This document shows, in pieces, positions 1 to 7,943 of a stretch of 21,761 nucleotides of DNA. Where the stretch lies: assembly GCA_046538375.1 (NCBI GenBank), contig JBKHJA010000039.1, positions 1-21,761 of the forward strand. Direction: 5' to 3'. Under the pieces are notes generated by a model. The model was not told where the DNA came from, did not search any database, and saw nothing but the letters and a program-made list of their open reading frames with translations. Source of the DNA: JBKHJA01 sp046538375 (GTDB lineage Bacteria > Acidobacteriota > Aminicenantia > Aminicenantales > Aminicenantaceae). Numbering within the stretch: the stretch's first letter is position 1; the number at the start of each line of letters is the position of its first letter. Both the position numbers and the translations under genes were made by a program.

Positions 1-579
1 CAATCCCCTTTTTCTGGTCCTGCTCACATAAGATCGGAATCTATCGAAATCGAATTTGTCCAGGTTTTGGATCCGCAGTTCCTTTAGCCAATCCAGTGAA
101 AATTCGTTTCTTTGGAGAAAAATATAGATTTTATCTAAAAGAGCCTTTTCGGGAAAGGCGATATAAAGGGAAGGGCCGTTATACGCCGTTTGCATGTATC
201 CAGTAAAAAAAGAGGGCTGGACATGATGATAAATGAAGAGAGTCTTCTGGGCACTAAATCGAATCCCCCGGTTAGTGGTGATAGAAGTGGGATTGAAAAC
301 ATGTTCGGGAATCATTCCATGATATTGAAGCGCCCACTCCAAAGATAGGTAGGAAGGGTGGACCACCGTGTTAGCGATAACAGTGGGTGGAACCTCCTTC
401 AATCGATACGGTTTTTCAATGAGGTACCATTCTTTTCTTATTTGTGAGAGTTTGCCCGTATCAACCCATCTTGAAAGCTGAACCTGAATATGATGGGGAT
501 CATCAGGGAAAATCTTCAACATCGATGAATGAAAAAGCGGTCTTTTCGCAAATTTAGTTAATAAATCTCCCCATCGCAT
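1..579 (-). CDS. AbiEi-like antitoxin / transcriptional regulator (partial, runs off left edge)
   Basis: The reading frame is open for 193 codons from an ATG at 579 to the window edge, so the C-terminus is missing. Seen: an N-terminal stretch rich in basic and helical residues that fits a winged-helix domain. A segment reading PSYLSLEWALQYHGMIPE follows near residue 79, then FPEKALLDKIY near residue 149. Both are hallmark motifs of AbiEi antitoxins of type IV toxin-antitoxin and abortive-infection systems. Known for the family: AbiEi represses its own operon and neutralises AbiEii, a nucleotidyltransferase toxin. The abiEii gene usually overlaps the 3' end of abiEi, so here it would lie just left of the window. 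No clear Shine-Dalgarno precedes the ATG; two palindromes sit directly upstream. The family call is firm. Whether a toxin partner is present cannot be seen. Confidence 0.82.
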   Translation of the reverse strand, partial: MRWGDLLTKFAKRPLFHSSMLKIFPDDPHHIQVQLSRWVDTGKLSQIRKEWYLIEKPYRLKEVPPTVIANTVVHPSYLSLEWALQYHGMIPEHVFNPTSITTNRGIRFSAQKTLFIYHHVQPSFFTGYMQTAYNGPSLYIAFPEKALLDKIYIFLQRNEFSLDWLKELRIQNLDKFDFDRFRSYVSRTRKRGL

Positions 580-586
580 AGCATTA

Positions 587-618
587 ACTTAACATAATTG
601 TTAAGTATTTGCAATACT
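587..618. promoter_or_regulatory. Paired palindromes upstream of the AbiEi-like gene (candidate operator)
   Basis: ACTTAACA-TAAT-TGTTAAGT (587-606) is a perfect 8-bp inverted repeat. It overlaps a second perfect one, AGTATT-TGC-AATACT (604-618). They lie 8-39 nt upstream of the AbiEi start codon, where its promoter should be. AbiEi proteins are known to bind inverted repeats in their own promoter, so autoregulation is the natural inference. The AT-rich composition makes chance palindromes more likely. Confidence 0.45.
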
Positions 619-639
619 ATTAATATTTATCACTCACTT

Positions 640-924
640 TTATTCGCAAAATTTATACCCCACACCCCGCACGCCAAGCATGTGCTTGGGATTTGACGGG
701 TCGTCTTCAATATTTTTTCTCAGCTCAGCGATGTGCTTGTCCACAGTCCGGGGCTGGATATAAACATCGTCGCCCCACACTTCATCCAGAATGGAATTTC
801 GGCTCATCACCTGATCTTGATGCTCGATAAAAAAACGGAGAAGGTCAAACTCAAGCGCGCTCAGATTCAAATTCAGACATGGTACACCCTCTGCAGACAC
901 CTCCTTTTTTAGACGAGACATCAA
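640..924 (-). pseudogene. OmpR/PhoB-type response regulator, DNA-binding domain only (probable remnant)
   Basis: The 94-codon frame encodes a near-complete winged-helix output domain of the OmpR/PhoB family. Motifs include ALEFDLLRF, the recognition-helix region RTVDKHIAELRK, the DDPSNP turn and the closing VRGVGYKF hairpin. A complete response regulator is about 230 residues and carries an N-terminal receiver domain, which is absent here. The only possible starts are TTG at 924 or ATG at 921, neither with a ribosome binding site. In frame just upstream, after a TAG at 952-954, the codons read LRVAKPP. This may be the decayed end of the receiver with its conserved Lys-Pro. No histidine kinase gene is adjacent in the window. 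A functional stand-alone DNA-binding protein cannot be excluded. The domain call is sure; the pseudogene status is inference. Confidence 0.75.
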
Positions 925-1132
925 AGAATCATCAATTTTCGAACTAATTCCCTATGGCGGCTTCGCGACCCTCAACAAATGAAAATGGTTCAATCACTGG
1001 GATATTCGATTCCAAAGAAGAGAAATTTGAATTTGTCAACATCTCAGGATACGAGCGTATCCGGGCCAACAGGAACAGAAGTGCCTGATCCAATCATTTT
1101 GTTGAATTCATGTTTCGGTACAAAACCATCTC

Positions 1133-2299
1133 CTATCTGGATGAAGGGGCCTTCCAGGTGAATATCACGCTCACCAGAAAAAAAACCATTCCTGCGAACA
1201 TATACATGTTTCTGTAACCATAGAGGTCAGAAATCCAACCAAAAAAAGTAGATCCAGTTCCCATCCCCACATCGAAAAGAGTTAAATAAAGACTTATGGC
1301 CAGCCCTTTATTTTCCCGCCCCAAGATATCGATGATATAAGTGCTTAGAGCAGGGAAAATGAGCCCCTGCCCAAATCCCCCGATAAAGCCGGCGAGGATA
1401 AACATCCAGAAAGATCTCACCTGGGATATCAAGAATAGATTGAAGCTTATGATACACACTGCCGGGAAGATGACTTTCTTGCGCCCATACCGATCTGATA
1501 TATCACCGATTCCCAGCCGGGCAAGAATAGCTGCAGCAGAGAAGAACAGAAAAAAAGGGCCCACTCTATCTAAAGGAATAGATTTTCCGAACAGGGCAAT
1601 GAAATAGACCACCGCTCCTCTGATGGCTCCATGGACAACCGGAAGAGTGGAAATCAAAAGGATGATCACCACAGATACCCCGCGCAAAGATTGGGGCTTT
1701 TGGAAAGAACGTTCATGATCAGGCCTCATCACTTCTTTGGTGGATAAGACACACACAAATGAGGCCGCCAGCAGAATGATGCTGGTGTTGAAAAGACCGG
1801 TGAATCCAAATTGATTGATCACCTCTTCAGCCAGCATGGGCCCCAGGGCGCTGGAAAGAAGACCGGCCACCCCGATGATGCCCATGGAATGAGCCAGCCT
1901 TTCCACCGGAGCCAAATCAGAACAAATGGTCAAGGTGGCTGTCATGCTCACTCCCCAACCTAAGCCCATCAAGGCTCTCAAAAGAAGGGGAAGACAGCCC
2001 GCATCCTTAACCAGGTGAAAAAAAGGCAAAATAAGAATCAAGAAACCTATGCCAAAAAGAGAGATTTTCTTTCTTCCCCTTATATCCACCAGCCGTCCGA
2101 TAAAAGGACGGACAAAGATGGCCATCAGGCTGTGAACACCCATGATCAATCCTATCCTGCTCTGGGGAGGGTTAAATTGTTTGAGGAATAGAGGGAACAG
2201 AAAAAACAGGGTGATACTCATGAATAAAAAGAAATAGCCAAACAGAGCCACTAAAAAAGAGCGGTTCCATATGGTGGGCACTTGATCTTTGTTATCCAT
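1133..2299 (-). CDS. Major facilitator superfamily (MFS) transporter
   Basis: The 388-residue inner-membrane protein has about twelve hydrophobic segments, the normal size for a 12-TM MFS carrier. Both halves carry the loop 2-3 signature: GRLVDIRGRKK near residue 68 and GDISDRYGRKK near residue 264. This marks the internal duplication of the fold. The region around residues 110-120 (RALMGLGWGVSMTAT) resembles the TM4 segment of drug and sugar-efflux MFS proteins. The substrate cannot be told from the sequence; the closest look is to multidrug or metabolite exporters. The ATG at 2299 gives a normal short N-terminus before TM1, but no strong ribosome binding site precedes it. The gene is probably transcribed alone, since more than 500 nt without a functional gene separate it from the upstream TerB-like gene. 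Confidence 0.9.
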   Translation of the reverse strand: MDNKDQVPTIWNRSFLVALFGYFFLFMSITLFFLFPLFLKQFNPPQSRIGLIMGVHSLMAIFVRPFIGRLVDIRGRKKISLFGIGFLILILPFFHLVKDAGCLPLLLRALMGLGWGVSMTATLTICSDLAPVERLAHSMGIIGVAGLLSSALGPMLAEEVINQFGFTGLFNTSIILLAASFVCVLSTKEVMRPDHERSFQKPQSLRGVSVVIILLISTLPVVHGAIRGAVVYFIALFGKSIPLDRVGPFFLFFSAAAILARLGIGDISDRYGRKKVIFPAVCIISFNLFLISQVRSFWMFILAGFIGGFGQGLIFPALSTYIIDILGRENKGLAISLYLTLFDVGMGTGSTFFGWISDLYGYRNMYMFAGMVFFLVSVIFTWKAPSSR

Positions 2300-2397
2300 T
2301 TTTTAAGGCGCAGCCAGATTTAGGTCGTGCTGTATTGAAATATAATAGTGTATTAAATGAAAAAAATCAGGTAAAGGGAAATTTGAAGGATAAAGAG

Positions 2398-2478
2398 GTG
2401 CTGGCTGTCTTGGGTATGGGGAAAATAAGCAAAAAGGGGATAATGAAGGAGGGTTTTAAAACCTTGCCCAGCCAGCAC
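2398..2478. repeat. Long inverted repeat with nested palindrome (intergenic)
   Basis: GTGCTGGCTG (2398-2407) pairs perfectly with CAGCCAGCAC (2469-2478). The 61-nt loop contains a perfect 12-bp palindrome, GGTTTTAAAACC (2452-2463). The element lies in the gene-poor stretch upstream of the MFS gene (2300-2541), where no convincing coding signal was found. A 66-codon plus-strand frame there looks like chance. The element may be a hairpin of a small mobile repeat or a transcript structure; no function is assigned. Confidence 0.5.
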
Positions 2479-2541
2479 AGCAAGATTTGTCTTTATTATA
2501 CCAGGTTCAAAAGAAAAATCAATAGCTTTTTTTAAAAAATT

Positions 2542-2831
2542 TCATAAATCCGCAGTTTTTATCAAACTGAAATCGCCGACTCTGGCTGCCTCAAGGATTG
2601 GAGTCATGTATTCATCCACCACATTCCTGTTTAAAGGAGAAGGCATATTCTTGAGCATTATCAGAATAATCAAGAATCAGGAGAAACCCTGTGCTTAACC
2701 TTCACACCTCGTGCTTCGAGCGCCTCCATGAAAGGCTCGTACAAATTATCATGAAAGATATTTTCAGGAAACAGGCTTCCCATGAGAGTGATCTTGCCAG
2801 CTTTTCTGACCTCTTCCCCGAGACCTTCACC
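2542..2831 (-). pseudogene. Frameshifted remnant of an unrecognised protein gene
   Basis: Two adjoining minus-strand frames have protein-like composition but are interrupted. The first (2670-2831) contains ITLMGSLFPENIFHDN and a segment ending in VKHRVSPDS before a TGA. The second, in another frame (2542-2658), encodes 38 residues from ATG, including MPSPLNRNVVDEYMTPILEAA, and ends at TGA. Neither has a ribosome binding site. The pieces directly follow the stop codon of the TerB-like gene, which suggests they once belonged to a downstream gene of the same operon. The family is not recognised. The remnant reading rests on amino-acid character and continuity and is inference. Confidence 0.4.
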
Positions 2832-2838
2832 TCACAAT

Positions 2839-3306
2839 TCAGGTTTTTACCTCGTCCCGAACCTTTAACTTGGCCCTGATCAGCTCACTGTGACTGAGCC
2901 GGAGCAAACGGGCCAATTTGTGGACCAGATGGTCCTCGTATTTGTCCAGTTTTTCATCGGCATAGATCACTTTCCAGGCCGCTTCCACCACTTTCATCTT
3001 TTCTTCTCTGGAGTAGTTCTTATTGATCAGATGGGTGTATTCCCATAAATCGATGCTCTCTTCCCTTCTTTTTCTGGCAATCTCCATCAACTCTTGGACG
3101 GCCTGTTCTGATATATGAAATTTCTTTTTTAAGATAGCGCTGACAGTCTCTTTCTCCAAACTGTGGAATTCATAATCAGACCTGGCCACCTCCAGAAGAA
3201 TAACGCAGGTGGCAATCTGAATCCGTTCTGCCTCATCCAGCACTGCAGGCCTGGTGTCGCTTTTTCTTGTTTTGAGTAATCTCTTCTTCAAGGTGACCAG
3301 AACCAT
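2839..3306 (-). CDS. TerB-like (tellurite resistance / DjlA-N type) helical protein
   Basis: The 155-residue soluble, mostly helical protein has no signal peptide. The pattern from residue 28 on matches the TerB fold. It has a first helix with RIQIATCVILLEVARSD followed by an acidic, EF-hand-like turn. A second half holds KVVEAAWKVIYADEKLDKYE and ends in LVHKLARLLRLSHSEL. The repeated acidic turns of TerB domains bind metal in characterised members, and the family is linked to stress response and membrane-associated complexes. Its specific role here is unknown. ATG at 3306 has an upstream GGGAAA-type ribosome binding site at good spacing. The gene follows the RND adaptor by 188 nt on the same strand, so cotranscription with the efflux genes is possible but not shown. 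Confidence 0.78.
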   Translation of the reverse strand: MVLVTLKKRLLKTRKSDTRPAVLDEAERIQIATCVILLEVARSDYEFHSLEKETVSAILKKKFHISEQAVQELMEIARKRREESIDLWEYTHLINKNYSREEKMKVVEAAWKVIYADEKLDKYEDHLVHKLARLLRLSHSELIRAKLKVRDEVKT

Positions 3307-3494
3307 CGCTTTTCCCTGGCTTTAGAAAAATCTTGTCCCATGATTTAGAGAATTCATGATAAAATGGCCTTATCTTCCCGTCAAGTCATACTTAGTATCA
3401 GAAACACCACTCATGACTATCACCAGAAAAAAGAGGCTTGTCTGGTATCAGACTCAGAGGATAATTTAAAAAAGAGCTCCAGCATTCCTGTGAC

Positions 3495-4739
3495 TTATTC
3501 TATCACCTTGACTCTGGTATCATGGGCCAGGGTGAAGTGGCCTTCCAGGATGACCGATTCTCTTTCCTTTAGCCCATCCAGAACCTCCGCATAATCCTCA
3601 TTCTCTCTCCCCACCTCAATATATCTCCACTTGGCCAGGCCCTCCTCCACCACAAAGGCCAATTTTCTTCCTCCTCTGACCAGGACAGCTTGTTGGGGGA
3701 TGAGCAGCCTGTCTTTGTAAATCTGGGCCGCAATCTCCACCTCAGCATGCATGCCCGGTTTAATCTCTTCTTGTGGATTCTTCATACCGATTATCACTCT
3801 GCATGTTCTGTCCTCTGGATCAACCACAGGACTCAGGGCCTTAACTTCCCCCTTGAAAACCTTCCCCGGATAGGCACTGAAACTTAAATCCGCTTCCCGG
3901 CCCACTCTTATCCTGCTGATCTCACTCTCCAGTATTTTGGCATGGACCCGAATACGGCTGATGTCAATAAGAGTGAACAGTTTCTTAGAGTTTGTGATAT
4001 GTTCATGAGGAGAAACCTGAATATCGTATACGATTCCTGAAAACGGCGCCCGGACTTTGGTTTTTTCCAGCTTCAGACGGGCTTTTTTGACTTCAATTTC
4101 AGCCTGAGTGAGGCCCTTCACCGCAGCCCTGACTTCCTTTTTTCTTTCCCCTGAAGCAATCACAGCCAGCTCATACTCCCTGGAGGCATTTTCAAATTCT
4201 TTTTCAGATATCATTCCCTTCCGGTAGAGCTTCCGAGCCTTTTCATATTCTTCCCTGGCTTTGTGCATTTTTTCTTTCTCAGGATTCTGTGGTGGTTCTT
4301 CAGACCTGCTAAATTTCTCTTCCAGCATCATTTCTGATAAATATCTCAATCTTTTAACTTCACAGACTTCCAGATCCAGCTTGTGCTCCCTGTCATTCAG
4401 CTCAACCAGCAGGTCGCCTTTTCTGACATGTTGGCTTTCTTCAACATTCAAAGCTTTGATCACTCCCGGGACCTCAGCTCTGATGATGATTTTCTTTTCG
4501 GATACAGCCTCAGCAGGTGATTTGAGTCTAATGATGAGATCGCCTTTTTTTGCCTGGACAACTTTTACCGGGATAAGCGGTTCTTTAAATTTTCTCTCTG
4601 GCTGAGAGGATTGAGGTGTGTTTTCTGATAAAGGAGAATATGAATCCCGGCTTATAAAAATAAAATAAACGGACACCCCCGCCGCAAGGGCAATAAAAAA
4701 AATGAGCAGTATTTTTTTGGGAAAGATCATTCCAGCCAT
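3495..4739 (-). CDS. RND efflux membrane-fusion protein (periplasmic adaptor, HlyD/AcrA family)
   Basis: The adaptor would link the inner-membrane RND permeases to an outer-membrane channel. I chose ATG at 4739 because GGAGAGGAG sits at ideal spacing; this gives 414 residues. The same frame opens further upstream at a TTG (4766), which would place the ribosome binding site inside the gene. Seen in order: an N-terminal membrane anchor (about residues 6-24, ILLIFFIALAAGVSVYF); a lipoyl half-motif with VRKGDLLVELND; a long charged alpha-hairpin rich in Glu and Lys; the second lipoyl half with KVRAPFSGIVYDI; then the beta-barrel and membrane-proximal domains (IKPGMHAEVEI, LLIPQQAVLV). It is the third gene after the two RND genes, 120 nt downstream. 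Most adaptor genes precede their pump, so this order is less common. Confidence 0.92.
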   Translation of the reverse strand: MAGMIFPKKILLIFFIALAAGVSVYFIFISRDSYSPLSENTPQSSQPERKFKEPLIPVKVVQAKKGDLIIRLKSPAEAVSEKKIIIRAEVPGVIKALNVEESQHVRKGDLLVELNDREHKLDLEVCEVKRLRYLSEMMLEEKFSRSEEPPQNPEKEKMHKAREEYEKARKLYRKGMISEKEFENASREYELAVIASGERKKEVRAAVKGLTQAEIEVKKARLKLEKTKVRAPFSGIVYDIQVSPHEHITNSKKLFTLIDISRIRVHAKILESEISRIRVGREADLSFSAYPGKVFKGEVKALSPVVDPEDRTCRVIIGMKNPQEEIKPGMHAEVEIAAQIYKDRLLIPQQAVLVRGGRKLAFVVEEGLAKWRYIEVGRENEDYAEVLDGLKERESVILEGHFTLAHDTRVKVIE

Positions 4740-4859
4740 CCCTGTCTCCTCTCCAAAGAGGGTCAATCTTCCTTTCTTTTTTGGTGTCGCTTCCTCACTT
4801 CCTTCCTGGCAAAAACAGTGTGATTACAAAATTGAAATCCCTTCTCTACAGGACAATCT

Positions 4860-7800
4860 CTATCTTCTCAATTCGTGCCAGGTTTGGACACTGTCTATTA
4901 TTTTCTCATTCACCCAGGAACGGATGCTATCTCCGTAGAAATAAAAAATAGGAATGGCAATAAGAATGAACAAAGTGGAACTTATCAGCCCTCCTACGGC
5001 TGAGAGAGCCAAAGAAGACCAGATCTGCCTCCTGCCCACTTCTATTTTAATCAATACCAGAGGCAGCATTCCCAGGACTGTGGTGCTGGTGGTCATAAAA
5101 ATAGGCCTTACTCTTTCTCTGGCTCCTTTTATCACCGCCTCCAGGAGAGACAGCCCCTGTCTTTTCTTCAGATTAATATGGTCAACAAGGAGAATAGAGT
5201 TGTTAACCACGATACCGCCAAGCAGAATGACTCCGATGTAAGCCGAAGAATCGAACGGAAAATCAGCAATGACAAAGGCCATAAACACTCCCATCAATGC
5301 CAGGGGGACAGACAGAAGAATGAAAAAGGGTTGAATGATGGATTCATAAAGCGAGGCCAGGATCATGAAAATGATGATCAGAGAAAAAATGATGGCAAAT
5401 TTTATCTGCCCTTTTTCTTCCTCTGTCATCCGCCATTCCTGTCCTAAAGTGGCAGAAAAACCGGGAGGAAGCGGGAGTGTGGAAAACACAGCCTTTTTAT
5501 ATTTATCGGCAGCCCTGGGCGGACCTCTAAACTTCCACATCACCATCTGCTGGAACTTCTGGTTCTCTCTCCGGATCGACCCAGCAATCTGTCTTTCTTC
5601 CAAAGTGGAAATCTCCCCCAATCTCAAATATTCACCTTGTTGTGTTCTCACCACTGCATCCTGAAGACTGTTGAGGTCTATGGTGTCAGTTTCAGGAAAC
5701 TTCATTGAAATCTCCATTTCCCTGCCGCCGATATTGGCTTTCATGGGAACATAAAATCTTCCCTGAAACAAAGACTGGAGATGAGAGTAAAGATAAAGGG
5801 GATCAACATGGTACTTTCTCAGCCTGTGTTTATCGATTTTTAAGATGTACTCAAATGAATCCAGCCTCCACCAGCCGTAACGGCTTGAGATTATACGAAT
5901 TTCCTTGATTCGAGGATTTCTTTTGAGTCTCCTCTCCAGGTTAGAAGTGATTTCTTTCAGTTTTTTCAAATTGTAGCCGTAAAATTTAATACTGGAATTA
6001 TAAAAAGCCCCTCCTCCCAGACTGGAATGATATCCTTGAAGATCAAAGCCATAAATCCCGATGCTTATGCCAGCGAAGTGTGTGGCCAGTTGGATCAATT
6101 CTTCTTTCAATGAATAAGGGCGGTAAGAATTTTCAATCTGTGGGGGAAAAGTGATATCCAAACGGGCTCTCTCTGGAGAAACAGAAGTATTTAATGTCTT
6201 CTCATAATCCTTTTCGAGGATCCTCTCTTCAAATTTCCGGGCCACTGCGTCTGTTTTTTCCAGAGCTGCCCCCGGGGGCATGCTTATGATGACAGATATT
6301 CCCTGTCTGTAGTCCCATCTGAAAAAATCTCCCACAGTGACTTCAGAACGAAACCATTCCAAACTGCCATAAAACAGGCATCCCACAGCCAGAATGACTT
6401 CCACAGGATGCCGGATGAGGAATCTTAAAATTTTCTCATAGACATCTCTTGTCTTTTCTTTTTTCACCCTTACCCTTTTCTCCATCAGCTTGGGGATTAA
6501 AGCCGGGATCAGAGAAAAAGAGACCAGAAGAGATGCAGCCAGAGCAGAAGAAACCACTACGGCTAAAGGCAGATAATACATCTTGAGCCTTCCCTGGAAA
6601 TAGGCAAAAGAAAAGAAAACGCTCATGGTGGTTAAGGTGGATGCCAATAACGGAAGAATCACCTCTTCTGAACCCTGGATGGCTGCCTGCACCGCAGATA
6701 ATCCTCTCTCTTTCAAACGCAGCACATTCTCAAAGACAACGATGGAGTTATCCACGAACAGGCCAAACCCCAGAGCCAGTCCCCCTAAGGTCAGCATATT
6801 TATGGAAACCTTGAACAGATAGATAAGATTACAGGTAATCAGCACCGAGAAAACGACAGAAGAAAGAACCAAAAAAGAAGGCCTTATACTTCTCCACGCC
6901 AGGAAAACGAGGAGATAAAGAATTCCCATGATGATTCCAGCCAAAAAATAAAGATTCCTCAGGTTTCTCTGGATTTCCTTGCTTTCATCATCCACCACTT
7001 TGAATATCAGATCCGGGGGCAATTCTTTTTTTAAAGCCTCCAGCTTCTTTTTGACTTTTTTGGCCACCCGGAGAGTGCTTGCTCCTCTTTCTTTCTCCAC
7101 AGTCAGACTGAGGGTGGAGCGTCCGTTTAACCGGTTAATACCATGCACTTCCCCGTAAGCCGGAACGATCCGGGCCACCTGATGGAGTCTAACGGGATTC
7201 CCTCCTGAATAAGAAATAACGGTTTTTCCTAAATCTTTCAGGCTGGTAATGGATTTAGCGAACTTGAATATAAATTCCTGATTTCCCTTTTTGATTTTCC
7301 CTGCTGGATGCGTTCGTGTTCTCTCTTTTATTTTAAAACTCACCTGATAAGGATGGATGTTTAAAGCCCTGAGTCTTCTTTCATCCAGCAAAATTTCTAT
7401 CTCAGGGTCTGATCCGCCGCTCACTTCCACTTCAGCCACTCCTTTTACCGATCCGATTCCCGTTTCAATTTTGTCTTTAACCAACTTCCTTAGCTTGTGG
7501 AGGGAGTCATTTCCAGAAATGGTGCAGGAGAAAAAGGGTTTGACCCTGAAATCCGGAGGCACATAAGACTGAACCTTCGGCCTCACTCCATAGGGCAGTG
7601 CCTCTTCTGCTTGAGCGATTTTTTCTCTTAAAGCAAGCCGGGCGAACTCCATGTTGGTTTTTGGATCAAATTCCACAGTAATCATGGAAGTGCCCATTCT
7701 GGAATTTGATTTCACCTTTTTCACTCCTTCTGCAGTGGAGCATATCTCTTCCAGGGGAGATGTAATCTGAGTCTGGATGACTTCTGGGGAAACACCTGAC

Positions 7801-7943
7801 CAGTTAGTCAGAATATGAAGTTCAGGGAACTCTTGTTTAGGAGCCAGTTCAACAGGAACATGAAGGAAAGAGTAAATTCCCAGAATCATCAAAGCCAGGA
7901 AAAACATGGCGGTAGCAATCGGCCTCTCCACAAAGATGTTCAT
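4860..7943 (-). CDS. RND family efflux permease (second of a tandem pair)
   Basis: This 1027-residue inner-membrane, proton-driven exporter is the standard AcrB/MdtC length. Seen: TM1 near residues 9-27; a first porter domain; a TM2-TM6 block with GGLALGFGLFVDNSIVV in TM4 (Asp398 followed by Asn399). AcrB has two adjacent Asp in this proton-relay position. A second large periplasmic domain follows, then TM8-TM12 with GGIVVNNSILLVDH in TM10, where AcrB has its key Lys940 instead of Asn. The Asp-Asn and Asn-Asn pattern is typical of the SwrC-like branch of the HAE1 group. ATG at 7941-7943 overlaps the TGA of the upstream RND gene (ATGA), indicating translational coupling. The protein differs clearly from its neighbour, so the pair may form a mixed trimer like MdtB-MdtC. 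Substrate unknown. Confidence 0.94.
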   Translation of the reverse strand: MNIFVERPIATAMFFLALMILGIYSFLHVPVELAPKQEFPELHILTNWSGVSPEVIQTQITSPLEEICSTAEGVKKVKSNSRMGTSMITVEFDPKTNMEFARLALREKIAQAEEALPYGVRPKVQSYVPPDFRVKPFFSCTISGNDSLHKLRKLVKDKIETGIGSVKGVAEVEVSGGSDPEIEILLDERRLRALNIHPYQVSFKIKERTRTHPAGKIKKGNQEFIFKFAKSITSLKDLGKTVISYSGGNPVRLHQVARIVPAYGEVHGINRLNGRSTLSLTVEKERGASTLRVAKKVKKKLEALKKELPPDLIFKVVDDESKEIQRNLRNLYFLAGIIMGILYLLVFLAWRSIRPSFLVLSSVVFSVLITCNLIYLFKVSINMLTLGGLALGFGLFVDNSIVVFENVLRLKERGLSAVQAAIQGSEEVILPLLASTLTTMSVFFSFAYFQGRLKMYYLPLAVVVSSALAASLLVSFSLIPALIPKLMEKRVRVKKEKTRDVYEKILRFLIRHPVEVILAVGCLFYGSLEWFRSEVTVGDFFRWDYRQGISVIISMPPGAALEKTDAVARKFEERILEKDYEKTLNTSVSPERARLDITFPPQIENSYRPYSLKEELIQLATHFAGISIGIYGFDLQGYHSSLGGGAFYNSSIKFYGYNLKKLKEITSNLERRLKRNPRIKEIRIISSRYGWWRLDSFEYILKIDKHRLRKYHVDPLYLYSHLQSLFQGRFYVPMKANIGGREMEISMKFPETDTIDLNSLQDAVVRTQQGEYLRLGEISTLEERQIAGSIRRENQKFQQMVMWKFRGPPRAADKYKKAVFSTLPLPPGFSATLGQEWRMTEEEKGQIKFAIIFSLIIIFMILASLYESIIQPFFILLSVPLALMGVFMAFVIADFPFDSSAYIGVILLGGIVVNNSILLVDHINLKKRQGLSLLEAVIKGARERVRPIFMTTSTTVLGMLPLVLIKIEVGRRQIWSSLALSAVGGLISSTLFILIAIPIFYFYGDSIRSWVNEKIIDSVQTWHELRR

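Noticed and set aside
2335..2535. 66-codon plus-strand frame upstream of the MFS gene
   Set aside because: There is no ribosome binding site and the composition is Lys-rich and low in complexity. It spans the inverted repeat, so chance is more likely.
3420..3480. Small hairpin GTCTG-GTAT-CAGAC downstream of the adaptor gene as a terminator
   Set aside because: The 5-bp stem is too weak, and the T-run on the minus strand does not follow it directly.
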